Below are positions 43,284 to 51,465 of a stretch of DNA of 64,000 nt, one piece after another; the stretch's first letter is position 1; every line of letters begins with the position of its first letter. Both the position numbers and the translations under genes were made by a program. Under the pieces are notes generated by a model. It was not told the DNA's origin. It worked only from the letters and a program-made list of their open reading frames with translations, and did not search any database. The DNA comes from G963677325 sp963677325 (lineage in GTDB: Bacteria; Bacteroidota; Bacteroidia; Bacteroidales; Prolixibacteraceae). The stretch lies in contig CAXXGM010000004.1 of assembly GCA_963677325.2 (NCBI GenBank), positions 1-64,000 of the forward strand, read 5' to 3'.

Positions 43284-43809
43284 AAACAGTACCAGCCAGG
43301 TTAAAGAAAAACTCGGACATATTGGTGGAGGGGAACTGGAGTTCTGGAAGTACACTGTCCTGACAGATCCGGAAATATTCAATGAAGTTTTAAACCTGAT
43401 CTTTAAGGACGAAGAAAAAATTGCATGGAGAGCCGCCTGGATTATTGATAATGCTACAGAAAAGTATCCCGAGCTGCTCATTCCCCACATTCCGGCGATC
43501 ATAGATCATTTTCTTCACACCCAGAACAGCTCTCTTCAGCGGATCTTCACCCGTATTTTAATGCGTCATAAAATACCTGATCATTCAATAGGTGCAGTTT
43601 TTGACCGGTGCTACGAATTGCTTTCGCCTATACATCCCATTGCGGTTCGGGCCAATGCTATGCAGGTTCTCTATAACATCACCGAATACTGGCCTGAATT
43701 AAAACCCGAATTAGCCATGGTAATCAGTGGGATGCTGGAAGAAGCCGAAGAAGCCGGGATCATCAGCAAGGCAAGGAATTTATTGAAGAAACTAAACCGG
43801 ATCCACTAA
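43252..43809 (+). CDS. HEAT-repeat-like protein coupled to ppk1
   Basis: A 185-residue, all-helical protein. Repeats of about 40 residues, such as EEKIAWRAAWIIDNATEKYP, AIIDHFLHTQNSSLQRIFTR and IAVRANAMQVLYNITEYWPE, look like HEAT or Armadillo-type helices. No signal peptide or catalytic motif. The ATG is 32 bp inside ppk1, in another frame, so translation is probably coupled and the protein may bind or regulate polyphosphate kinase. The functional link is inference from overlap. Confidence 0.8.
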   Translation: MNTFVNKIRDENSTSQVKEKLGHIGGGELEFWKYTVLTDPEIFNEVLNLIFKDEEKIAWRAAWIIDNATEKYPELLIPHIPAIIDHFLHTQNSSLQRIFTRILMRHKIPDHSIGAVFDRCYELLSPIHPIAVRANAMQVLYNITEYWPELKPELAMVISGMLEEAEEAGIISKARNLLKKLNRIH

Positions 43810-43916
43810 TCAATAAGGAGTGTGCTTTACTAATCCCTCCAACGCGGGTTCTTTTTATTATGAGTAATTAAAAAAAGGAGGGAACCAATATCGATTTGAA
43901 ATATTGTCACTACTCA

Positions 43917-44014
43917 CCACAGAGACACAGAGAACATGGAGTTTCACGGAGATAAACTCATTCTTTGTATCTCTCTGTTTTTCTTAGTGTTCTTTGTATC
44001 TCCGTGGTTTAAAT
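43917..44014. repeat. Imperfect inverted repeat (CACCACAGAGACACAGAG type)
   Basis: The left half begins CACCACAGAGACACAGAGAA and the right half, read in reverse, AACCACGGAGATACAAAGAA. The halves can pair over about 27 bp. Related A/C-rich CCACGAAAACACG repeats occur near 58.24 and 60.12 kb. Non-coding. Confidence 0.6.
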
Positions 44015-44081
44015 TTAACCTGAGTAGTTACGAAATATTCAATATATTTGAAGGATCATTAAAAATATGATAAGAGAAAAA

Positions 44082-44089
44082 TACCTTTA
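44082..44089 (+). promoter_or_regulatory. -7-like box TACCTTTA
   Basis: One mismatch to TAnnTTTG, 10 bp before the ATG at 44100. Confidence 0.4.
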
Positions 44090-44099
44090 ACGTTAATAA

Positions 44100-44294
44100 A
44101 TGAACCTATTTTTATATATGCCCCACGGACCAATACATGGCGACTATTTAGGTTTGTTTTTGATGTTCATTTTGATTTATATTGTGATCGATTATTTCAT
44201 CATCACGCCAAAAAAAGAAGATAAGCCCTCTGAAAAAGTCACTATGAAAGGTATGGCTCGCTTGATCCGGTATTGGTTCAGGAGAAACGAATGA
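44100..44294 (+). CDS. Small single-span membrane protein, unknown
   Basis: A 64-residue frame with one hydrophobic helix (YLGLFLMFILIYIVIDYFII at about residues 16-35) and a basic cytoplasmic tail ending LIRYWFRRNE. A -7-like box lies directly upstream. No family recognised. Its size and charge pattern are typical of real small membrane proteins, but support is limited to that. Confidence 0.55.
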   Translation: MNLFLYMPHGPIHGDYLGLFLMFILIYIVIDYFIITPKKEDKPSEKVTMKGMARLIRYWFRRNE

Positions 44295-44340
44295 ATAAAT
44301 CCGGCCTGACAATTTCCGAAAACCCGTCCGGTCTTTTTTA

Positions 44341-44847
44341 TCAATGATTCATCAGGATACCGAAGAAAGCGACCGAAATTACTCCCCAGACCGAAATAGA
44401 AAGGATCATGTAGGGTATAAAGCCGTGTCGGTGGGGAAAGTATTTGCTCCCAAGCAATGCCCCGAATGGTATGGAAAGAATAATGGGCGAAAGGACAATT
44501 ATTCCCCACATTCCGAATCGCTGCCTTATCCTGATGATAAATTTATTCATGGCCGTAAATTTTCTCCGGCCCAGGATTCGCTTTCTTCTCCGGTCTCTCC
44601 AGGCCTCAAACCTCACCTTAAACAAAACCGGTGTAAAGTAGTAAACCACGGGCCACAAAAGCGTCAACTCTTTCAGCACAAACCTGAAAAAATAATAATA
44701 AAGTAAAAATCCAATTATTCCACCTATCTCAATGGCAAGAAACGTTTCCAAAACGTTTAGATTGAGAATGAAAGCATAAGGTGTTGACCAGAAGTATTTT
44801 ATACTTGCAATTAAAGAAACGTTCAACAATTTAAGAATGTATTCCAT
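44341..44847 (-). CDS. Putative small multi-drug export / DUF-type membrane protein
   Basis: A 168-residue integral membrane protein with about four hydrophobic helices (FLAIEIGGIIGFLLYYYFF, LTLLWPVVYYFTPVLF, MWGIIVLSPIILSIPFGALL, MILSISVWGVISVAFFGILM) and a basic loop RRRKRILGRRKF. The helix with a small-residue-rich SPIILSIPFGALLG resembles COG2426-type putative exporters, though I am not certain. The frame extends to 44868, but a TATGTTTG -7 box covers 44866-44873, so ATG 44847 is the better start. Confidence 0.7.
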   Translation of the reverse strand: MEYILKLLNVSLIASIKYFWSTPYAFILNLNVLETFLAIEIGGIIGFLLYYYFFRFVLKELTLLWPVVYYFTPVLFKVRFEAWRDRRRKRILGRRKFTAMNKFIIRIRQRFGMWGIIVLSPIILSIPFGALLGSKYFPHRHGFIPYMILSISVWGVISVAFFGILMNH

Positions 44848-44865
44848 ATTCAATGCGATCGGACG

Positions 44866-44873
44866 CAAACATA
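44866..44873 (-). promoter_or_regulatory. -7 box TATGTTTG
   Basis: Perfect TAnnTTTG match on the minus strand that overlaps the upstream ATG of the membrane-protein frame and so decides for the start at 44847. Confidence 0.5.
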
Positions 44874-45044
44874 CCGATAATGTGGAAACAAGACCTTCTT
44901 TATATGTTAAAGTTCATTATTTTTTCAGAAATTCTGAAAAAAATCAGGTTAAATTATTGATAATTTATCAGGTTTCTTTTCGTTTAAGGGAAATTGCTCA
45001 CACCAAACTTTTTTTTACGGCTAAGGAAACAAAGATTTACTTTA

Positions 45045-45485
45045 TCATAAAAGAATATTTTTAGTCTTTCTCAATCTTTTACGCTGATTGACAATCATAT
45101 CCTGGAGTGTTACACTTTTAAAATAAGAGATTATTTGTTCGTTTAACCCGCACCAGAAATCCTTTGCAGAACAAAATTCATTCCTGTTGCAGGTGAAGTG
45201 GGGAGAGATGCAATCAACTACACAAATAATCGGTTCAATTGATTTTTGAATATCAAGCATTGAGATCTGAGATGGAGGACGGGTTAACGTGTAACAAAGA
45301 TTTTTACCGGTGCAATTTGTAATTAGGTCGGCTGTTTTGAGCCCTTGGATTAAATGATCCAACGTGCGGAATGGAATATCCTGATTAACAGAAATATCTT
45401 TCAAAAGTATTCCGCCTGATTCATGATGAAGGCCTATTTCCAGCATTGTTCTGATGCCATATCTGGTCCGGGTACTGAATTTCAC
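45045..45485 (-). CDS. Rrf2-family transcriptional regulator
   Basis: A 146-residue winged-helix regulator starting MKFSTRTRYGIRTMLEIG, the Rrf2 signature, with the recognition region IPFRTLDHLIQGLKTADLI. Cysteines in CVVDCISP, HFTCNRNEFC and FWCGLNE could ligate an Fe-S cluster, as in IscR and NsrR. No Fe-S or nitrosative-stress gene is adjacent, so the regulon is unknown. Length is normal. Confidence 0.9.
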   Translation of the reverse strand: MKFSTRTRYGIRTMLEIGLHHESGGILLKDISVNQDIPFRTLDHLIQGLKTADLITNCTGKNLCYTLTRPPSQISMLDIQKSIEPIICVVDCISPHFTCNRNEFCSAKDFWCGLNEQIISYFKSVTLQDMIVNQRKRLRKTKNILL

Positions 45486-45770
45486 GGGAAAAGATTTTAA
45501 TTAAACTATTTATCGAATCCTAAAAATAGGGAATTATTTCATTTATTATCAGGTCGATAGGAATATTTGTATTTATCTGTATATCTACATATTATAAAAT
45601 GTATTTAAATTCACATCCGGGCAAACTTGTAACTTTTCTATTGAAATTGCATCTGATTTATTATAAAGTACAAACAAATACATTTAAACGGGATGAAATA
45701 TTCTGCCAAAAATTATGATTTATATTTTTATTTAATATTAATTTGTATTGTCAAAAAACTATCTTTTTCA

Positions 45771-46931
45771 ATGGGGGAAAACTGTTTATTAAACAAAGTG
45801 TTGACATTCATGATTTTCTTGATTATGTTGGGATGGAATGCCAAAGGGCAACCTCTTCAAACAGGTCAGGAGATTCGATATAATCCCATTTCCACTGCCG
45901 TTCCTTTTCTGACCATTACACCCGATTCAAGACACGGAGCATTGGGGAATGTAGGTGCCGCCACCTCTCCGGATGCTAATTCTCAATACCTTAATCCATC
46001 AAAATACGCTTTTGCAGAGGGGAAATATGGCTTTTCTGCCTCTTACACACCCTGGCTCCCGAAACTGGCAAGTGACATAAATCTTGCCTACTTATCAGGT
46101 TATTACCGAATTGATAACGAACAGGTCATTGGATCTTCACTCCGCTATTTTTCAATTGGCGATGTTTCTTATGCTGATATAAATGGTTCCAATTCTATTA
46201 TCGTGAGACCGAATGAGTTTGCCCTGGATTTCAGCTATTCAAGAAAATTATCAGAATATTTCTCCGGGGGAGTGGCTCTTCGTTTTATCCATTCAGCTCT
46301 TTCAGCAGGTTTTGGTCAGGAATCATTTTCAGCAGGAAATGCCTTCTCAACGGATTTTTCCTTTTTCTACAATAAGTCATGGAAAGGAACCGAACAGACA
46401 AGAACGTTTGCTGCAGGGATAAACTGTTCCAATATTGGTTCAAAAATCTCCTACAACGATGGACAGACAAAAGAATTCATTCCTGCCAACATGAGATTGG
46501 GCGCTACCTTTACCAATGAATTCGACGCGGACAATTCACTTTCCTTCTCGCTTGACTTGAATAAATTGCTCGTGCCAACCTCGGATCCAAATAAAACAGT
46601 TATCGGAGCCCTGTTCTCTTCTTTCTCTGATGCTCCCGGTGGGTTGAAGGAAGAATTACAGGAATTTACGGTATCCACGGGAGTTGAATACCTGTTTAAC
46701 AGGAAATTTGCTTTACGTACAGGTTACTTCAATGAATCCAGGAACAAAGGGAACCGTAAATTTTTCACTACCGGGGTCGGTGCAAAAACAAATATCTGCA
46801 GTTTTGATTTTTCCTACCTGATCTCAACCGTTCACAACAGTCCCCTGTCCAACACAATCCGGTTCACAATTCTTTTTGACGAGGATTCCTTTAAAAGCCG
46901 AAAAACACGCACCACTGCCCGGTCCTTATAG
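45771..46931 (+). CDS. porV: Type IX secretion outer-membrane protein PorV (LptO)
   Basis: PorV is an outer-membrane beta-barrel that shuttles T9SS cargo to the cell surface. Diagnostic features are the mature N-terminal TAVPFLTITPDSRHGALGNV and GAATSPDANSQYLNPSKYAF, followed by alternating amphipathic strands up to a C-terminal strand (NTIRFTILFDED). A signal peptide is at LTFMIFLIMLGWNAKGQ. The frame runs back to an ATG at 45693, but ATG 45771 gives a normal 386-residue protein with a usual signal peptide; the choice is uncertain. No porU is adjacent. Confidence 0.88.
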   Translation: MGENCLLNKVLTFMIFLIMLGWNAKGQPLQTGQEIRYNPISTAVPFLTITPDSRHGALGNVGAATSPDANSQYLNPSKYAFAEGKYGFSASYTPWLPKLASDINLAYLSGYYRIDNEQVIGSSLRYFSIGDVSYADINGSNSIIVRPNEFALDFSYSRKLSEYFSGGVALRFIHSALSAGFGQESFSAGNAFSTDFSFFYNKSWKGTEQTRTFAAGINCSNIGSKISYNDGQTKEFIPANMRLGATFTNEFDADNSLSFSLDLNKLLVPTSDPNKTVIGALFSSFSDAPGGLKEELQEFTVSTGVEYLFNRKFALRTGYFNESRNKGNRKFFTTGVGAKTNICSFDFSYLISTVHNSPLSNTIRFTILFDEDSFKSRKTRTTARSL

Positions 46932-47008
46932 ATTCTTCAACACAATTCTCAAATAGAGCAATCTGTCTTCGCTGAAAATGTGATGTAAGCTGTTGTCATT
47001 ATCCCTGA

Positions 47009-47040
47009 TGATAAAAAATCCTGTTTTGGGATTCTTTCTT
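47009..47040 (+). terminator. Weak terminator after porV
   Basis: AATCC-TGTTTTG-GGATT followed by CTTTCTTT. The stem is only 5 bp. It lies upstream of the IS insertion point. Confidence 0.3.
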
Positions 47041-47132
47041 TCCTACATAACTCTATATACTGTCTCGTCCTGATTTTTGTTTACAGTTTTGAACTAAGTT
47101 TTTCTAACATTTTCTTTTTAATTTCAAATCTT

Positions 47133-47140
47133 TACTTTTG
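47133..47140 (+). promoter_or_regulatory. -7 box TACTTTTG inside the IS
   Basis: Perfect TAnnTTTG match on the strand opposite to the transposase, about 90 bp before a strong terminator, with no open frame between them. Confidence 0.5.
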
Positions 47141-47145
47141 TCAGC

Positions 47146-47260
47146 ATCAGATGAAACGGAAAAAGGCTCTGCTGGCGAGCAACCTTCGAGGGATAAATCT
47201 GATTCAGTGAGAATAAAACTTGTCCTGGCAATGATTTCGAGCCGGGACTTTTTATTTTTA
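47146..47260 (+). ncRNA. Candidate structured RNA inside the IS (unidentified)
   Basis: Between the -7 box and the terminator, a perfect 7-bp stem ATCAGAT (47146-47152) / ATCTGAT (47197-47203) encloses a smaller GCTC/GAGC hairpin (47166-47169 with 47177-47180). The unit then ends in a terminator stem. It codes for no protein of note. I do not recognise the RNA. It could be a passenger sRNA, a regulator of transposase, or a captured fragment. Confidence 0.4.
47222..47260 (+). terminator. Intrinsic terminator of the IS-borne RNA unit
   Basis: GTCCTGGC / GCCGGGAC, an 8-bp stem with one G:U pair and an 11-nt loop, directly followed by TTTTTATTTTTA. Confidence 0.75.
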
Positions 47261-47285
47261 TTCTTTCTGATCAGGATGCCTAAAA

Positions 47286-47318
47286 AAACGCATGTCGCGA
47301 AGCGACAAATATTCCAAT
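47286..47318 (-). terminator. Transposase terminator
   Basis: On the minus strand TGTCGC-TTC-GCGACA followed by TGCG and seven T residues, a few bases downstream of the orfB stop. It is convergent with the terminator of the RNA unit. Confidence 0.6.
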
Positions 47319-47326
47319 CAAAGAGT

Positions 47327-48244
47327 TTAGCTGCTTTTTTCAGAAGCGACAAAACTAAGGATCTTTTTCTCATCTTTCCCTTTGCTGTAATTATAATTCT
47401 TCCAAAGTTTTCTCATTTCACCTGTTTTTGTATGTACCTCACTTGGAGTCATCATATTCAAGCTTGAATGAGGCCTTTTCTCGTTATAAATTTGGATGAT
47501 CTCCATAATTTTAGCGGAGGCTTCCTCAAGGGATTTAAGCTCCAGATGATTTAGCCATTCTATTTTCAGGATACCATTTACCCTTTCAGCTACAGCATTC
47601 TCCCTGGGATCACCGTTTTCAGTCATGCTTATTTTAAAATGATTCTTTTTTAAAACTTTTATGTAATCATGACAACAGTACTGTGCTCCCCGGTCAGAAT
47701 GGTGATAAACCTTCTTTATTCCTTTAGGGATCTGGCTGATGGCCATTTTAAGAGCATCAACCGTATAGTTCGCACCCAAGGTTTTTCCCAGTGCCCATCC
47801 GGTTATCTTTCTGGAATAACCATCGGTGACCAGGCTTAAAAATCCCCATCCTTGTCTGGTTCTGATAAAAGTTATATCACTAACCAGAAGTTGATGAGGC
47901 CCCCTGGGGATAAAGCCCTTTATCAGGTTAGGATACTTTCGCATCCAGTGATCACTGTAAGTGGTCCTTACCCTAGATTTCCACCTTCGGGCCAGAAGCC
48001 CGTTTTCGCGCAAAAAATCAAAGAACAGATCCCGTCCTAACCGCAGCTCCCGCGGAAGTTCCGGTTCAATTAATTTAAACAGTTTCCTTCCCCCGATTTT
48101 GGGCATCACCTCCCGCTGCTCCTGAACCAGTTGATAGAGGATCTCGGATTTGACACTTTCCTTGTAATTGTATTTTAATTGCTGATAATAAGCTTGCCTA
48201 CTCTTGCCAAACAGTTCACACAAAGGATTAACCTGATAGGCCAA
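47327..48244 (-). CDS. IS3-family transposase OrfB (DDE integrase domain)
   Basis: A 305-residue integrase-type protein. The rve catalytic triad is present: first Asp in LLVSDITFIR, second in YHHSDRGAQYC, and Glu in NAVAERVNGILKIEW. The N-terminal HTH_21-like segment MPKIGGRKLFKLIEP is typical of IS150/IS3 OrfB. The frame is open upstream of the TTG at 48244 into orfA, so the working protein is most likely the OrfAB fusion made by -1 frameshifting rather than an independent OrfB. Confidence 0.93.
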   Translation of the reverse strand: MAYQVNPLCELFGKSRQAYYQQLKYNYKESVKSEILYQLVQEQREVMPKIGGRKLFKLIEPELPRELRLGRDLFFDFLRENGLLARRWKSRVRTTYSDHWMRKYPNLIKGFIPRGPHQLLVSDITFIRTRQGWGFLSLVTDGYSRKITGWALGKTLGANYTVDALKMAISQIPKGIKKVYHHSDRGAQYCCHDYIKVLKKNHFKISMTENGDPRENAVAERVNGILKIEWLNHLELKSLEEASAKIMEIIQIYNEKRPHSSLNMMTPSEVHTKTGEMRKLWKNYNYSKGKDEKKILSFVASEKSS

Positions 48245-48264
48245 TTCCCCCCTGTGCAGCTCCT

Positions 48265-48633
48265 CTACTGTTTGGCACCAGAGTTTTTTCTTACCTTGAT
48301 CTTAAGATCACGCTCTGCAATATCAATCATCTTATTGAGAACAACCGTGCGCAGACGTTCCTTCTCAAGTTCTTTTTTAAGCTGGCTGTTCTCCAGCTCC
48401 AACTCCTGTTCCCTGGGTGTTTTTTGGCTTTGTTCTTTCATCGCTCTTTCAAATTCAATCTCACGCTCAGTGGGTTTATGGAGGCCAAATTTACGAACCC
48501 AATCCGAAATACAACTCCTGCACTTGATACCATATTTTTTCTGAACTTCAGAAACCGTGGCATCACTCATTAAATACTCCTGGACAACTTTCAGCTTAAA
48601 ATCGTCCGTGTAACTGTTTACTTTTCTCTTCAT
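48265..48633 (-). CDS. IS3-family OrfA (HTH_Tnp)
   Basis: A 122-residue protein with an N-terminal helix-turn-helix (DDFKLKVVQEYLMSDATVSE, GIKCRSCISDWVRKFG) and a C-terminal leucine-zipper-like coiled coil (REQELELENSQLKKELEKER). OrfA alone usually represses transposition. The heptamer A_AAA_AAC near the end of the gene lets ribosomes slip -1 into the orfB frame. Confidence 0.93.
   Translation of the reverse strand: MKRKVNSYTDDFKLKVVQEYLMSDATVSEVQKKYGIKCRSCISDWVRKFGLHKPTEREIEFERAMKEQSQKTPREQELELENSQLKKELEKERLRTVVLNKMIDIAERDLKIKVRKNSGAKQ
48283..48289 (-). promoter_or_regulatory. -1 programmed frameshift heptamer A_AAA_AAC
   Basis: On the minus strand orfA reads AGA-AAA-AAC, matching X_XXY_YYZ in the zero frame. 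Slipping back one base continues as LWCQTVEELHRGELAYQV into OrfB without a stop. Confidence 0.8.
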
Positions 48634-48685
48634 AAAATCCTGAATTTAATTTACTTTTTGAGTAAACCTATTTCAGGACAAGACA

Positions 48686-49006
48686 TACCTTCTCCGGTGT
48701 TTATTCGTAGTTTATTCGTACATTATTCGTATATGATCGAATAAGCTACGAATAAAGTACGGTTAAACTCTGAAGAAGGCAATAGAACGAAAATGAAACA
48801 CTCTTTTTGATACTCTTTTTATTGGGAAGAAATTTAGTTTTGTTAAAAGAAGGGGAGATTGATTTTAAATATCATAGAACAAAAATGATGACAGGAAAAA
48901 AAAAGAAAAAATGCTTCAACAATAGAGAGGCAGCTGCTATGAGAAATATTTAAACACACTAATTATTTGTCCGCAATCAGAAACAGGATATTTATCAGGA
49001 CAATTC
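48686..49006. other. Intergenic region right of the IS with a periodic tract
   Basis: The 11-bp periodic tract starts 14 bp from the IS end; the rest is AT-rich upstream sequence of the DUF5916 gene with no gene seen. Confidence 0.5.
48699..48764. repeat. 11-bp periodic tract (locus D)
   Basis: Six 11-mers: GTTTATTCGTA twice, CATTATTCGTA, TATGATCGAAT, AAGCTACGAAT, AAAGTACGGTT. The TTCGTA words on the left and TACGAA words on the right make the tract roughly palindromic as a whole. Confidence 0.7.
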
Positions 49007-51226
49007 ATGATCACCAATAAACTGCACCTTTTCATTTTCATACTATCCCTTCAATGTGCTCTGCTTTTAGCTGCGACCAATGTTTCAGCTAAAAAGTTCA
49101 CTAACGGAAAGAAAGACAGCATCAAAGTAAATACAATCAACAGGAATTTCATCATTCATGCAAAAAAGACTACAGATCATATCAAAGTGGATGGTCTGAT
49201 CAATGAAAAAGCCTGGAATGATGCAGAGAAAGTTTCCGGTTTTTATATGGTTCTCCCCTCTGACACCGGCCGCAGTACAACCAAAACATACGTCATGATG
49301 ACTTATGACAAAAAAGCGCTGTATGCAGCTTCGGTATTTTATGATACGGTGCCGGGGAAGCGTCCCGTTGAATCTCTGAGAAGGGATTGGGTTTTTGTCA
49401 ACAATGATAATTTCATGATTACTCTCGATCCCTTCAGCGACCAGACAACCGGATATTCCTTTGCAGTCAACGCGGCAGGAGCCCAGAGAGACGGGTCGGT
49501 CAGCGAGGGGAAAACAAATAACCTGGTCTGGGACTGCAAGTGGGAATCGAAAGTGATCAATTATCCGGACCGGTGGGTATCTGAAATGCGAATACCTTTT
49601 AAATCAATCCGCTACAAGACTGGAGTTGATCATTGGAATATTAATTTCTCCAGGAATGACATGAAGCTCAACGAGAAGTCGTCATGGGCGCCTGTCCCAA
49701 GACAGTTCCCGACTGCTTCACTGGCTTATACGGGTCAGATATTCTGGGAAACGTCTCCTCCGAAATCAGGGGTAAAACTCTCCCTGATCCCCTACCTCTT
49801 TGGACGTGTTTCTGAAAACACGGAAGCTCATGAAGATGCCCTTTACAAGAGGAACTTGGGGATGGATGCAAAATTGGGATTAACGACATCCCTTAATCTT
49901 GATTTAACCTATAATCCTGATTTTTCACAGGCAGAGGTAGATGATCAGGTCACCAATCTTAGCCGTTTTGAACTGTATTTCCCTGAGAAAAGGCAGTTTT
50001 TTCTTGAAAACAGCGATCTCTTTGGCAATCTGGGTTCTTCCGAAATCCGGCCTTTCTTTTCAAGAAGAATCGGTCTTGATGCTCCCGTCACAGCCGGCGC
50101 CCGGTTAAGCGGAAAAATTGGCACTGACTGGAGAGTTGGTGTAATGGATATGCAAACAGGAGCAGAAGGTGATTTTCTTGATCGTAATTTCTTTGTCAGC
50201 ACGATTCAGAAGAAAGTTTTTGCAAGATCCTATGTTGGAATGATCCTGGTGAACAAACAGCAAATAAATATACCTGACAGTTTTCAGGGGAATAAGTATA
50301 ACAGGGTCGCCGGTCTTGAATATAATCTTGCAAGTCGGGACAATTTTTGGGTCGGAAAATTCTTCGGCCTTAAATCATTTACCCCGGGGATTAATACAAA
50401 CCAGGATTATTCGCAGGGGGTTGAGATGACCTATTCGAGAAAATCTGCATTGTTGGAATTTAAGCAATACTACGTTGGAAAAGATTTTAATGCCGAAAGT
50501 GGTTATGTCCCCCGTAAAGATTATTTAAGAATTTATCCGCAGGCGACTTTTAAATTCTATCCAAAACTTGGAAATATTGAATTCCACGGATTCCTGACCG
50601 GGATGGACCATTTTTACCAGGTACAGAAAAATCAATTAACAGACAGGCAGATAAGAGGAGATTATTTTTTCAGGTTCAGAGATATGTCCCAGATAGACAT
50701 TAAAAATAATTACTGGTTTGTCATGTTAAGGAATGATTTCGATCCCACTAATAAGAAGAAGAATTATTTACAAACCGGAAGTAGATGGAACTGGTTTGAA
50801 AGTTCGTTATGTTATACCTCCGATAGCCGAAAGTCATTTAAATATATAGTTCAGGGAGGATACGGGGGTTTTTTCAACGGCAATAAAATATCCCTTTCAG
50901 GAAATTTCAATTACCGTTTTCAGCCATACGGCTATGTTTCATTAATTGTCAATTACAATGATCTTATCCTGCCACAGCCTTGGGTAAGAACAAGATTCTG
51001 GTTAGTAGGACCCAAGATGGATATGACTTTTACTGAAAAATTATTTTTGACAACCTATGTGCAATACAATCAGCAATCTGATAATCTAAACATAAACGCC
51101 CGTTTCCAGTGGAGGTACAAGCCTGTTTCCGATTTCTTTATTGTTTATACCAATAACTATTTCCCTGGAAGTATGAACCAAAAGAACTGGGCTCTGGTGC
51201 TTAAGGTATCTTATTGGATAAATTAA
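49007..51226 (+). CDS. DUF5916 outer-membrane protein with N-terminal CBM9-like domain
   Basis: A 739-residue exported protein (signal peptide about residues 1-28). Residues 45-240 form the carbohydrate-binding family 9-like domain: IKVDGLINEKAWNDAEKVSG, PSDTGRSTTKTYVMMTYDKK, LDPFSDQTTGYSFAVNAAGA. The rest is DUF5916, a predicted beta-barrel (LTYNPDFSQAEVDDQV, FPEKRQFFLENSDLF). The family is common in Bacteroidota and its function is unknown; co-occurrence of a CBM9-like domain suggests surface glycan or peptide handling. Confidence 0.9.
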   Translation: MITNKLHLFIFILSLQCALLLAATNVSAKKFTNGKKDSIKVNTINRNFIIHAKKTTDHIKVDGLINEKAWNDAEKVSGFYMVLPSDTGRSTTKTYVMMTYDKKALYAASVFYDTVPGKRPVESLRRDWVFVNNDNFMITLDPFSDQTTGYSFAVNAAGAQRDGSVSEGKTNNLVWDCKWESKVINYPDRWVSEMRIPFKSIRYKTGVDHWNINFSRNDMKLNEKSSWAPVPRQFPTASLAYTGQIFWETSPPKSGVKLSLIPYLFGRVSENTEAHEDALYKRNLGMDAKLGLTTSLNLDLTYNPDFSQAEVDDQVTNLSRFELYFPEKRQFFLENSDLFGNLGSSEIRPFFSRRIGLDAPVTAGARLSGKIGTDWRVGVMDMQTGAEGDFLDRNFFVSTIQKKVFARSYVGMILVNKQQINIPDSFQGNKYNRVAGLEYNLASRDNFWVGKFFGLKSFTPGINTNQDYSQGVEMTYSRKSALLEFKQYYVGKDFNAESGYVPRKDYLRIYPQATFKFYPKLGNIEFHGFLTGMDHFYQVQKNQLTDRQIRGDYFFRFRDMSQIDIKNNYWFVMLRNDFDPTNKKKNYLQTGSRWNWFESSLCYTSDSRKSFKYIVQGGYGGFFNGNKISLSGNFNYRFQPYGYVSLIVNYNDLILPQPWVRTRFWLVGPKMDMTFTEKLFLTTYVQYNQQSDNLNINARFQWRYKPVSDFFIVYTNNYFPGSMNQKNWALVLKVSYWIN

Positions 51227-51436
51227 GACAGAAAATTTGAGGAAATCTATATAATTTACAGAAACAACCCTGGAGAAAAGTTGTTAATTAAAGTAAGATT
51301 CAAAAATATCATAGCTTCGTGTCATTGATCTTTAAAAGCTTCAGGTTAACTGATATATTTCACTGAATATTTGATTTATTGTTTTTTTAAATATTGTTAA
51401 CTATCAGACATAGCACATTTATTTAACATTTTCTCT

Positions 51437-51444
51437 TACATTTG
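51437..51444 (+). promoter_or_regulatory. -7 box TACATTTG upstream of the dCMP deaminase gene
   Basis: Perfect TAnnTTTG match that overlaps the in-frame TTG at 51442 and so supports the ATG at 51466. Confidence 0.6.
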
Positions 51445-51465
51445 CCTTTTTCAAATTCAGAAGGA

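Larger units (their letters stand above)
47061..48685 (-). mobile_element. Complete IS3-family insertion sequence (1625 bp)
   Basis: The left end reads TGTCTCGTCCTGA... and the right end, in reverse complement, TGTCTTGTCCTGA...; the first 24 bp match at about 19 positions. TAC flanks both ends (47058-47060, 48686-48688), a 3-bp target duplication. Two minus-strand frames, orfA and orfB, are joined by an A_AAA_AAC heptamer, the usual IS3 frameshift arrangement. The orfB-distal 265 bp are longer than normal and hold an opposite-strand transcription unit. All parts look intact, so it may be active. Confidence 0.93.

Noticed and set aside
43062..43502. 146-codon minus-strand frame across the ppk1/HEAT junction
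   Set aside because: Antisense to two supported genes, with a Ser/Phe-rich composition typical of reverse-strand shadows.
47104..47373. 89-codon minus-strand frame in the end of the IS
   Set aside because: It overlaps the orfB C-terminus, and its low-complexity Lys/Ser composition looks like chance; the terminator and RNA unit explain the region better.
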